Below, in pieces: positions 11,712-22,728 of a stretch of DNA of 64,000 bases; within the stretch, counting starts at the first letter, position 1; each line of letters begins with the position of its first letter. The notes under the pieces are model-generated. The model saw nothing but the letters and a program-made list of their open reading frames with translations. It did not search any database and was not told the DNA's origin. Source of the stretch: Phialocephala subalpina (taxonomy: Eukaryota; Ascomycota; Leotiomycetes; Helotiales; Mollisiaceae). The position numbers and the translations under genes were made by a program. The stretch covers positions 227,723-291,722 of the forward strand of contig FJOG01000035.1 in NCBI GenBank assembly GCA_900073065.1, in the 5' to 3' direction.

Positions 11712-14700
11712 TTACCCGAACCTTTGGTCAGAGATATTGTTACTCCATTCATCCCCATCACCCGAGAAAAATCCATCGAAATTTCCAGCCATTTCATTAC
11801 TGGGAGTTACCCCTGTGTGATAGTTCATATCTTGGCCTAGACCATTCATCATTCCGGCTCCTGTGACAATATGTGAATTAAGATCGTAATTTTGTTGTCC
11901 TTGAGTCAAATATGGTGGGAGAGGGCCAAAGAGCTGGCCTTCCAAGTCATCGTATCGTCCACTAGTAGGTGTGGGAGTGCCATTAGAGAGAAACATTGGA
12001 GGTATTTGCGAATTGCTCATCATGCCAATGTTGTCTTGCTTGATGTTATCGAATGCTGCCATTGGCTGATTCGGGTATGCAAACGGATCAGCAGATGGAA
12101 ACATCATCGCACTGAGATCCGGCACAGCTGTGTTAACGCCAAATTGTGGCTGTTGCATTGGGAATTGCGGCTGCTGTATGCTGTTGCTCGTACTACTGGA
12201 ATCAGGAGTTCCAACAGTTGGTGACATGAAGCTTTGTCGAAGATTAGGATTCGACAGCGTGTTCGGGAATCGGTTGCCATCAAGCGACGATCTTTGAAGA
12301 TTACTTGTTTGCAGAGGCGATGGCGCTGGAAAGGTCGTGGCTCTTGGTAGTCCTGATCCGATCTGAGATGGATCCGGAGAGCTGACAGCTCGAGGTCCGG
12401 CCGGCGATGGAGCCGAGCGCTTCTTCTTTGGAATTGCAGAGCCAGGGCGACTATCCTTCAACCTCTCAGGCAATCGCTCAAAAAGTCCCTGTAACCAAAG
12501 TAAGTAATCGAAAGCAAAAACATTCATATAAGACTAACCTTCAAAGCTGCCGAGCATCTGTCTGCAGCCTGGCTTCTTCTAGCTAGGCCATTGAGAGCGT
12601 CTTTCCCACCATTTGCATCCGAGAGGATCTCCTGCGACCCAGGCTTGTCCGGATTCTCGAGCACGAAGTAGACCAATGACAATATTGCGAAAAACGTAGT
12701 GTACATCTGCACAGTATCAGTAAAAGAGATCTTGGAAATTTGGAGAGAAGCTGACAACTTCTAGCGAATGACTAGATTTCCTAAAAAGAAAGGCGTGAAG
12801 AATACGAACCGTGAACCAATAGGCTCCAACTAGTAGGCCTCGCTTCTTCATCTCAGTGGTAATATGGACGATGTTTCGCGAAACGCTGACACAAGCCGCA
12901 GCACAAGCGTAAGCTCTCTCGTCAATTTGTTTGCCAACACACGCCTTGTCTGACACGTAATGCAGGAATGGACGATACAACATCATCTGAACATGGGCGT
13001 AAGATAATCGGAGAAGCTGCTGGACCCTAGAACAAAATATGAGCAACTGCATCTAAAAGACCCATGATTGTGTTGAAGACTTACCGGAGGATCTCTGGAG
13101 GGCCTTCTCCACCTGGACGAAGAGCCATAGGTAGCTTATCGAGCCATTCCGCAAGATCACGTTCAATTTCTCGAATCTTGGCATGACTGATGCCATATGA
13201 AGCCTTCGCGTTCACTTGTAAGGATTGCTCCAAGCCTTTTGTGGGATAGATGTACTTGATGACTTTGGCCAATGTAAACATCAATCGAGTATGAGCATTC
13301 GAAGCTTGAAAGAGAAGCGAGGGTGGGGGATTCTCGCGTATGCCATCTTTGGTGATATACTCATCATCAACCTCGATGGGAAGTTCTTGGTCAACGTCAT
13401 CACTGCTGAGCATTTGTGGGAACCCAAGTAGGGCCGAAACGTATGTATCCATCTTCCGGATCACCCAGAAGACTCTTCTTCTAGTCTCGCGTTCAATAGG
13501 GTTGAAGTTATTGAGGAGACTTCGGTGAAGACCCATACGCAAGGCAGATCTTAGAGCAATGCCGATATAGGAGTAGCAGGTGCTCAGGTTGGCTGATGAC
13601 TGCAAAAATAGGATCATAAATAGGATGGCCTGAAGTGATGTAATGTCACGACAGTCCGTTATGTCCATCATGTTTCGAGCAGCTCGGAAGTATTTGAGTC
13701 TGCATGATGAGGTCAGCCCTTCCATCTGAAGTTCGTGGCAGGTAATCTGATTATGCTTGTTGTACATCTCGCCAAAGATGCAGACAGCCAGGTATTGTAA
13801 CGTGGGTGAAGCCAATCAATTTTGATTACTGGAATAGATACCCGAAGGAGCCGAGCAAAGTTCTCTCAGCAACAATATAGAAAAAGTACTTACCCTTGAT
13901 CAATCCCAGCTTTGTAGGTATTCTGCATTGGGTTCGTTGGATCCTCGCCTGGTTCCAGGTGGAACATACATCCTAAGGCTAGTGTCATATACAAAAGAGG
14001 AAGGAATCGATTCTCGTAATCTCCAAAGTCTTCTGGTGGGATGTCATATATTCTGTCAAACATCTCATAGAATGTTGGCTGATGGACGAAGCGAAGCAGA
14101 GAGCTTGCACTGTCCAGGGAATCTCTGCACAAAGCCTTTGCGTTTTCCCGAGACGGAAGGTCCGTAGTGTTGGGAAGGCCAGTATCCCCCATTGGACTTT
14201 CCGTGGAGGACCTGGGTGAATCGAAATTGGGAGTCATCACATTTGGCCGTGGTATTCTTGGGAACAGAGGGGCGCTGTGGTCATTTCCTAGAAGTCCGCC
14301 AAACTGCTCTCGCATTCGCCTTACGAAAACAGTACCTGAAGAACCACCATGAAAGTCCCAATGTCCAGTCTCGTCCAGGTCAAGTTGCCCTGTCGACTCA
14401 ATCATGGATCGCAAGTGTGCATCATGTTCTGACGAGTCAGAACCATCGCCAGATTTGCCGACAGCATTGCTTTGTGAGACATCCTTGTTATTGCCTGCTT
14501 GACGTCGCTGCTGGATCAGAGCGTCTATGTTCGGATCATTCAAGTCCACGTTTGGGAGGACTGTCCTGAGTAGGGTCTCGGCTCGTTGCAATCGATTTTC
14601 GAGAGCTTCGATATATTGTGGTGCGGGGTTTCTGCGTCTGTTGGAAGGTTGGTCATACGTGCAGTCTAGCAGACGTTAGTTGACGACGTCCAAGCTCGAA

Positions 14701-15035
14701 TCGCAAAGAAAATATCGCAAGCAGATATAATCCATACCATAACTATACACAGTACAATGAGTACACGGCTGTTTCCCGTCGCACTTGATTTTCTTGCGCC
14801 GACATTCATCACAGGCTCTTGTTACTCTGCGTCTTTTCTGTAAAGGAGCTGGCAGACGTGCAGGCTGAGAACCTGAAGTTGGCGATGTCTGTTCGATTCC
14901 TGGCCATTGCGCAGACTGCGCTGCATTGGAATCTTCCTCAATCTCGAACGATTCGGGTGATGATTGACCGGGACTTGTCGACGAGGCGCCCATCGCCATG
15001 GACATGGCGTTCGGACCAAACATTGCGCTTGTCAT
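11712..15035 (-). CDS. farA: Zn2Cys6 transcription factor, FarA/CTF1-alpha type
   Basis: Six exons, 15035-14738, 14665-13894, 13699-13085, 13026-12810, 12706-12539 and 12488-11712, join in phase to 948 residues. The binuclear zinc cluster (about residues 75-101) reads [18 protein letters not shown], then THC and, across intron 1, the sixth Cys in [16 protein letters not shown] linker [17 protein letters not shown] and the fungal-specific middle homology region follow ([63 protein letters not shown]). The long C-terminus is Gln/Pro/Asn-rich, as in activation domains. The cluster and linker resemble the fatty-acid regulators FarA/CTF1-alpha, which activate beta-oxidation and cutinase genes. That subfamily call is from memory and less sure than the TF class. 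Introns 2 (194 nt) and 4 (103 nt, donor GTTCGT) are longer than usual here. Confidence 0.75.
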
Positions 15036-18000
15036 CGTGAATTTCGAGCCAGTCGGAGCGCCCTGCACTTCAAAGCTCGCGCAGCCAGGAGGATGCGGAC
15101 TACAGGCGTTGAAGAAGGTTAATGGGTGAGGTTTCTCGCATTTCAAGATCCAGGCGCCTACTTCTGGGGTAGTCGTCTCTGGGTGTGATGAGTAGCTGGT
15201 AGAAAGGCTCGTATGGGGACGAGTCTAAGTGGAAAAGATAGATTGGCTTGGTCTACGACCCCTCTGGCTAGTGACGTCTCCTCGAGACGATACGCGAACG
15301 CTTGGATCTCTTGAGCCTGTGTACGGAAAGTATAAAAGAGAGTTTTAAGAGGCTTATGGAGCAATCAAAACTCAAATGTATGATATGCGATTACTCAGCT
15401 ACAAGACGCTGCTGTGGTGTCTGATCCACGATGGAGTATTTGCAGCGGGGATAAAAGACGAAGAAGAAGAACAAGGAAAGAGGTTTATTCCCATGAATCC
15501 ATAATAATGTCCTGGACGAGCTGGTGCAATAGAAAGGCTGCGCTGAGCCCTCGATAGTGGGGCAGGTTGTGTAATGTTAAGCCTGAGTAATAATGCAGAG
15601 ACGAGACGAGTTCTTAAACCCGAGCGCCGTGAAGCCGCCCCGATTTCGCTCCGGGTTCAAACTTGCCATAATTGGTTCATCTCGGTCGCTGGATTTCAGC
15701 GAGAAAATAATAATCATGGGGTGAAAGTTCTGATTTGAGGTGGAGAATGATCATAAACAGCGGGGACATTATGCCCAGAAGTGGTGTTCTTGGCTGCGTT
15801 TTATATAACCTCATGGAGACGCAGAAAGGGTTGCTGTTGGAATAGACGTCGTGCCAAGACTCTCTCCATGGTTCAACCGACGCCTTCCGCCACGTCTTGG
15901 CCCCAAACGATTGACCGTGAGAATGACTTGCATTGCAACTCTGACAGGGGTTAAATCGCTTTCTCCGCCCACCTTGGCCAACAGTTCGAGACATCGGTGA
16001 GTGAGATATTTAGTCAGCATTTTATAACTTCACTCGGGTCTGTGACGAGTTCATATTATTTGGAGAACGTCGGCCCGTCGGGTTAGACTGCTCCGGTCTG
16101 AAGTTGCATTTTGCAGCTCTTTTGGAAGACCATGACGCACAAGAAGTGTAGAATGGAAGATGAGAATACGATAATGACCTTCAGCACAGTCAAGCCAAGT
16201 GGCTGCCAGTGGATAATTGCGCGGACGGGCCGGACGGGAATGAGGTTGATGATGAGGAATTCGAAGCGTTCTGATCTTGACTCTGAGCATCTTCCTTGTG
16301 TTCTTCTAGATCGCAAGGTCTTTCCCTTTTTCGCAATCCGAACGATTCGACATAACCGTTTTCAAGACCAATTCCTTGTCAAGAATACATGTCCAAAATT
16401 GTCGTTGCGAAGCCTCAACTCCGCTTCTCTTTTCCGCAGGTTCCGCTCGCCAGCTCCGTACTCCGCACCAACGGTGTCAATCTGCAAGTCTAATTCCACC
16501 CATATCCTTTCTCTCCCTCTGGCTCGACGTAGGTTACAAGCACCAAACGATTGATTGCCTCGCAACATGAATACGCAAGATGTCAATGCAACTAGCCATA
16601 GAGGTATTGAGGCTCGCACTGGCTGCCGCAAGTGCTTACAGGAACTTCAAGTTCACGGCATGTGTGCTTCGGTACTGGAGTAAGTTTGATATGTGCAGAA
16701 TGTCCGGGAGCTGGCCGTCGAGTTTGCCCGAGATGGGCGTCGGCGTATTCAACTTCCAAATTTGTGTGAGCTTTCACAAGTTGAACATCTGAATCTATTC
16801 TAATATCGTCTTTGGCCAACGAGGTCCGGAGCCTTTGCCCCTGGAACTATTGCGAGAAAGTTTTGGAGAACCGGAAAATTGAAAGCACCGTTGATGACGA
16901 TACTGCTCCCAATCTGTGGCAGAGCAGGTGAAGGAATCGCGATTGTGATCTTGTGTATGGGGAGAGCATACCGGTGAAGACTTTATCACGGAATACAATA
17001 ACATGCAACCGACCGGGGGCGACGCTGAAGTACTTCGGATATCCTATATAGGCGATGAGAATCTCCAAAACAGCGTTCAATATAACCAGAATCTACCATG
17101 GCTCATGTATCGACCTTCATATACGTGGACATAGGAACCATCGTTGCAGTAGATGCATCGCTGTCTCCAGCTTTGCTAATCAAAGCAACCACCACCGTCT
17201 CTAAGAACTTGACAGCTAACAGCTGACATATGCACTTGCAATGCGCTCAAGATCGTGGAGCTATCTTCGAATCTCATCGCCAGTCGTATCGTTGTCCCGA
17301 TGGGACCCTTCTCCCTTCCTTGCAGTCCGTATCCTGTCTTTCCAATGAGCTATAGTGATGGTGGTCTGAGATAACTTGGGTTCTCTGAGATCAAGATGAG
17401 GACGGGCAATCGATAGTCACCGAATCTAGAGACGATTTCGGAATCGAAGGCGCGAGGCAGCGTCGTAGCGAGAAATTTACAATACTGTGCCTTGCTTCGG
17501 GGACCAATTTTGCACTGACCTGGGAGAGGATTTAGCGCTGCCATCAACATTAGATAAGGTCCTCGTAATTGTTGGTCCCTTTAAGTTTGGTTTCGCGGGT
17601 GTATTCGGGTCAAGCGGGGACAATCAAGACATTGAATGGAGTTTATATGCTGACTCCAAAGCCGCGGGCCTGGTATTTGATTCTGAAGTTGGGCACAGGA
17701 TTGTATCTTTTGGTTTGGAGTTGACAGCCGGAGGCGAGCTTGGAATAGAGCATCGCCAATACTTGGCTGAAGTGGTGAGGTGGCTCGTGAGACAAAGCCA
17801 GAGGTAGAGTGTATCATGGGCGTTGTTGTCTGGAGAGATGGATCGGATCTAAGATGTGTTGGAGAGGCAGAAAACTTTCTGGAAAGAGGGCTTGAGACGA
17901 TGGTGTTGTTAGGTGGATATGGCGGCAAAGGGGGTGGCGCTTGAAAGCATCTCGATAGGCGACTCTACCTCCAATACAAGAAGTTTGAACGATTTGCTCT

Positions 18001-18305
18001 CATGGCTCGTAGGCGATGAAGCAGGATGGGTGTAGATACCTTGAAGGCCGAAGGGGGTGGTCTCTTACTTCAGGGACAATGACAATGCACGACATTGAGC
18101 GGCACTTGCCATCTCAAAAGTGACGCCTGAGTCACAGTAGCTTCAAACCATTTATTCTTAACGCCTTCGCTTCGTAGACTCCGATAACCGGGTCTTGCTC
18201 GACAGTTAATCCGTTCCGATAGCAATATGGCTCTTCGCAAGCTCGAATTTTTGTTGTCTTCAACTGTCAACACCACGTCGCAGTCGACAACCAGAAGCAT
18301 CAAGT
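15036..18305. other. Long intergenic region with possible relics
   Basis: The first 1 kb or so is upstream of the regulator and probably holds its promoter and 5' leader. It carries no tRNA or clear gene. At 16567-16780 plus there are two out-of-frame Cys-containing pieces reminiscent of a zinc cluster (see findings). The frame 17487-17807 plus is open but matches nothing I know. Confidence 0.4.
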
Positions 18306-19280
18306 ATGGCGCCCCCTTCCAACGGTAGTGGTAGCGACATCCAGCCTGCAGACAATAGGGAGATGATGGACGAGAGCAACCAAACAAACAACGGAGAGCA
18401 AACACCCAAAGTACCGCGTCGTCATCGAACCTTCCTGTCCCAGCTTCTATCGCCATTGAAGCATGTCGTATTTGGCAAGACAAGAGACAAACGCAAGAAG
18501 AAGAGTTATGATAAGAAGAAGAAAACTCGCAAGCCATCGACAACCACTCCTACTCTCCCACCCTCCGCCTTGGTCCCATACTACTCAGTCCGGGAGTTAA
18601 TTGACCACCGAATCAAGACCAAGATTCATACCGAAGCATTTATCCTCTCAAACGGCGACGCCACTCTCCAAATCGAGGTAGAAAACGAGAAGAACGTCCG
18701 ATATGAGAAAGCCACTTCCTGGGCTGAATGTATATCCCACATGGTCCCATTCTCCCCTCTCCTCACTGGAGGTCTGAGGAAGTGTTACATTGAGGCCATG
18801 ATTTGGTATATGATGTGTAAGTAGACTCACCCCTGGCAATCTTCCAAGCAATGCTCGACTCCTTGCTAACGAAATTCGAATTTAGGTGGCCAAGAACGTT
18901 TCCCAGGCGATGATACGATCATGTCGGAATTCAGCAAGTGGTACTACACCGAGGTAGAGGAACCTGATCTGCGAGTACAATTCGAGAAGACGCTGGAGAA
19001 CTTCAACAATCGCGAGAACGCTTGCCGTGAGATACTTGTTATGAGAAATGAGAGTTTTAAGGTGACAATGCAGGAGGTGGAGCGCGAGGATGGTAGCCGA
19101 GAGATACTTGTCACGCAGCGAGAGAGTATGAAAGTAACGATTGAGGAGAGGAAGACTATCAAGGTGAGAATGGCAATAGACAATGAGCCAGTCATGTCGA
19201 TGGGGATATCCGGATGGAGAGTCTTGATGGAAGCTTTCGCGCAATTGGCGATGAAACTTGTTGACACTGGTCTTGATTGA
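18306..19280 (+). CDS. Hypothetical protein with internal REILV...KVT repeat
   Basis: Two exons, 18306-18816 and 18886-19280, join in phase to 301 residues. The 69-nt intron has a GTAAGT donor, a TGCTAAC branch site and a TTTAG acceptor, so the gene looks real. I do not recognise the family. The N-terminal 90 residues are polar and then very basic (KRKKKSYDKKKKTRK, NLS-like). The middle (about 98-185) looks globular, with SALVPYYSVRELIDH and YIEAMIWYMMCGQERFPGDD. The C-terminal third holds two copies of REILV followed by ES(F/M)KVT, 21 residues apart. No signal peptide or membrane segment is seen. It stands alone between a 3-kb gene-poor stretch and a transposon relic, so it may be lineage-restricted. 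Confidence 0.65.
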
Positions 19281-19461
19281 TCTTGTCTGGGTGTATACGG
19301 CCACACCCCCATTAGCTACCAGTAGATCCACATGGCGGGTTTTCATGAGCAAGAAAATTGCAATCCTTCTTGCACTCTCAAATTATCTCGACATCGAACA
19401 GCGAGGGTCGAAGTGAGTAGGGTGTGGTTGACTTGCATTTCGACCTGATCCCACGCCGATA

Positions 19462-20219
19462 CAGCGTTATGACTAACGAGCCTAATCAGATAAGTCTGAG
19501 TTTTCAGGCTTCTTTTCAGGCCATTTTCAAGCGACGAAAATCAAGATCGATCGCATCACTTGAACTTTACACAATAACTATTACTGATTATTGTTTAAGA
19601 TCGTAATAAAATGTTTAAAAGAAGATAAAGTTAATTATTTAAGCTTACTGATTTAAATTTGAGTTAATTTCAAAATTCGAAATTCGGCTTTAGCGTTCTT
19701 TCAGCCGCTAAATGCCCTGAAAACTCAGACTTATCTGATTAGGCTCGTAAGGAGTCAGAAACCCGAAGATTTGACCGAACGCGATTTTCATGAAAATTAA
19801 CAATTTTTAAAACCCAACCTTGCTTTTAAGATAATATTTCTATAGAGAATTAAAGAGAACGCTAATCTTAATAAAATTCATCTTTTTAAGATCTTATTTC
19901 CTTATATTAAAAATATAGTAATTATATTTAACTTTTAATCAAAAAGTGCGATTTTTAAAGCGAGGCTAAAAAAAGTTAAGCCTTGTTATTGCGATTTGGG
20001 GCATTCCCTCCCACGGTAGCTATATATATAATTAAGAGCTAAACGCTCTTCAGAATATAATATTTCGCGAGTTAATATGGATTGCATCTACTTTTTAGAG
20101 CAGCTTAATTCGCGTTAATTGGGCAAGTTAAAAGGGCATTTTCCAAGTTTTGGTGTGCACCCTTTTTGCGCTCTCGCCAAAAATCTAGATTTCCGACTAA
20201 TTAGTCAATCATAACGCTG
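19462..20219. mobile_element. Tc1/mariner-like TIR element relic, AT-rich, hosting a nested MITE
   Basis: The ends are inverted copies starting CAGCGTTATGA, flanked on both sides by TA (19460-19461 and 20220-20221), as for Tc1/mariner insertion. With the nested MITE removed, the left end continues CTAAGGAGTCAGAAACCCGA. The right end, reverse-complemented, continues TTGACTAATTAGTCGGAAAT. The two align for about 40-50 bp, with one 4-nt gap and mostly C/T or G/A differences. The interior (19760-20150) is strongly AT-rich with no open frame, so this is a non-autonomous or RIP-decayed copy of roughly 485 bp before the nested insertion. Confidence 0.7.
19477..19747. mobile_element. 271-bp MITE with 32-bp perfect terminal inverted repeats, TAA target duplication
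   Basis: Bases 19477-19508 are the exact reverse complement of 19716-19747 (32 of 32), beginning CGAGCCTAATCAGATAAG. The element is flanked by TAA on both sides (19474-19476 and 19748-19750). A 3-bp TWA duplication, short length and no coding capacity fit a PIF/Harbinger-like (Tourist-type) MITE. It sits inside the left terminal repeat of the surrounding TA-flanked element, so it inserted later. The superfamily call rests on the target duplication alone. Confidence 0.8.
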
Positions 20220-20221
20220 TA

Positions 20222-21013
20222 ACCATTTCTCTCTGCTTGTAGCAGCCCAACCCGACCTCCACGCCACTGCTCATGGTTCACAACATGTCGCATGTTCAGC
20301 ATCTTCATCCAGGAGCCTATCACGCACCTTGGTGGTATCGACGTTATCTTTTGTCCAACCTCGTGCACGGCTACCAATTACACATCTGCAGCTTCTCTGG
20401 GTTCTCTGGGAGCATCTCTCTTCCTCACAGTCATCATGAGCTTGCCATGCCACAACCCACAAAACTTGTGGCAAATTCAGATCGCCGCTTGGCCATCTCC
20501 CGCTCGCGCGGGTCCAGCGAGACTGTCAGTTCAGGGCCCGCTGGTGGGGGCCTGCAGGTGCGGGGCGAATAAGCAGTCGAGACTTGCACTCCCTGACGTA
20601 CTGCCTCCTAAAAGCTCTGTGTCTTCGAAAACACGGTCCCCCACAATGATGGCCAGGTACGGATTGTTATTCGGTAGTACAACCTTATCAAGATCCCCTG
20701 GTGTGCGAGACGAAGAATGACCCCAAGTTTGCGGTTTTCGACGGTTTCTGCTAGTGAGCTGTGGTGGAGGCAACTTCCTATTTCTACAGTAGTTTATGCT
20801 CTTTCCCTTTTTGCAGATTTTTATCGTCACTTCCTTCTGGCATTTCCCTCAACATTTCTCATCTGTTGTGTAAAATCAACAGCCTCACGCATCCACGCAA
20901 ACCATCTGAAAATTGGTCAATTGTGTGAAGAGACCATCCACGCATTACTTGGAATACAGACTGCTGGAAGTCTATCACCCCACCAGAACTATCAATCGGA
21001 AGATTCAGTAACA
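20222..21013. other. Intergenic, no firm gene
   Basis: Open frames at 20273-20572 and 20292-20720 plus include THLGGIDVIFCPTSCTATNY, faintly like an amidase C-terminal segment, but nothing after it supports that. The last 300 bp is upstream of the P-loop gene. Confidence 0.4.
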
Positions 21014-22558
21014 ATGTCTTCCAAACCAATATTTGTGGCTACGCACCCAAGAGCGTGCAGTACCGCATTCGAGAGGGTAACCACTCTGCCGTCCTCTCTC
21101 GGAGACCAATTAGCTAACATTGTCTCTTTTTAGGTCTTCATGACTCGCCAAGATATCTTGACCTGCGTCCACGAGCCATTTGGCGACGCTTTTTACTTTG
21201 GTCCAGAACGATTGAGTACGAGGTACGAGAACGACGAAAAAGCCCGCGAAGCAAGCGGGTTTGCCGACAGCACATTCAAAACTATATTTGAGAGGATTGA
21301 AAGAGAAGGACAAGAGGTTCGACCAAGCTCTACTTCTGCTTTGATCCCGGCCACAGTACCTTGTTTCTATACTGCACCGTTACAAGCTCGCAACTTGCAT
21401 GAATACACGAACCCTCGAAGCTAGTGCTTTTCTGGGTCTGCTTTTGACCACCCTTAGGTCGTGGTTCCCTCTACATTACCCCTTATTGCTTAAGCCTACG
21501 AGCAAAATATTTGCTTCCTGACCCACTCTTGTACTTCTCATGGGGTATGCACGCATCTCCTGCTCTGTCTTATCCTGCCAACATTTAGTCATCCAATTCT
21601 CCCATCCATGGTCACTAGCGTCGTCTGGAAGTGCCCAAACTTATATCAAGCAGGGAAAGCGTCTTTTTATCAAGGACATCACTCACTACTTGGTCCCGCC
21701 AGAGAACAAACAAGCAACCATTGCTCCATCTTTGGGTGGAAAGAGCAAGAAAGGAGTTGGAACAAACGGCATAACCAATGGTCACACCAATGGAGTGACT
21801 AACGGAGTCACCAATGGGTACACAAATGGCTACCACAAAGCCCCGTATCCATACGACACTGAAGCCGAGCCTGGAAACCCTACGGTTGTGCCTGCGGAGA
21901 TCTTGAAGCAGTTCCATTTCACCTTTTTGATTCGCCATCCTCGTCACAGCATTCCTTCCTATTGGCGATGCACCATACCTCCTCTCGACGAGGTCACTGG
22001 CTTCTACAACTTCATGCCATCGGAGGCAGGATACGATGAGCTACGTCGAGTCTTTGACTTCTTGGTCAAGGAGAACCAGGTCGGACCTGCTCTTCCGGGA
22101 CAGCATGGGGAGTTGAAGAACGGCGAAGTCAGCATTACAGTTGTCGACGCAGACGACTTGCTTGATAATCCCGAGGGTATTGTCTCGGCTTACTGTAAGG
22201 AAGTTGGGATTGAGTACAACCCGAGCATGTTGATTTGGGATACTGAGGAAGCTCACCAAAGAGCTAGAGATGCTTTTGAGAAGTGGAGAGGCTTCCATGA
22301 TGATGCTATCAATAGTACTTCTCTCAAGCCCAGAAGTGCTGCCCATGTGAGTTGCTCTTCCAAATTTCCTACCGTCTCAAAATTTGGGAACACTTGCTAA
22401 TGCCATTTTGTAAGAAAAAGAAGGCGAAGACTGTCGAAATTGAGGACCAGGAATGGCGTGAGAAGTATGGAGAGGAAGGTGCCAGAATCATTCGGGAGAC
22501 TGTGAATGCTAACATCCCTGACTACGAGTACCTGAAGTCCTTTGCCATCAAGGTTTGA
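21014..22558 (+). CDS. P-loop sulfotransferase-like protein
   Basis: Four exons, 21014-21076, 21134-21316, 21654-22346 and 22415-22558, join in phase to 360 residues. The N-terminus FVATHPRACSTAFERVFMTR is the phosphate-binding loop of the sulfotransferase-like P-loop fold. It is followed by HEPFGDAFYFGPERLS, FIKDITHYLVPP and FTFLIRHPRHSIPSYWRC, a motif set seen in a widespread fungal family of unknown substrate, sometimes annotated as aminotransferase- or sulfotransferase-related. An unusual insert of six Asn-Gly steps (NGITNGHTNGVTNGVTNGYT) lies at about residues 107-128. Intron 2 is 337 nt, far longer than neighbouring introns, with a GTTCGA donor. The gene is convergent with mL67, 170 bp apart. 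Fold assignment is good; the reaction is unknown. Confidence 0.8.
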
Positions 22559-22728
22559 AGGAACCGGGAATCTCTGCTTTGAAGAGTTGGTCAAATAACG
22601 TAGTCTTATGCATCAAGGTATAGACGAATTCCAAGGATTGTGCACAGTAATCCGTTCTCCGCACTCGTACATCAATACATGTACATTTCTATGACGCCTG
22701 TTTATGTACATATTGCCTATACATAATT

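Noticed and set aside
15650..15670. GGTTCAAAC as RNA polymerase III B box
   Set aside because: Does not match the full consensus and has no paired arms nearby.
20292..20720. Amidase-like fragment (GGIDVIFCPTS)
   Set aside because: Only one short motif, with no following GLPAIS-type block or catalytic Ser/Lys; too weak to annotate.
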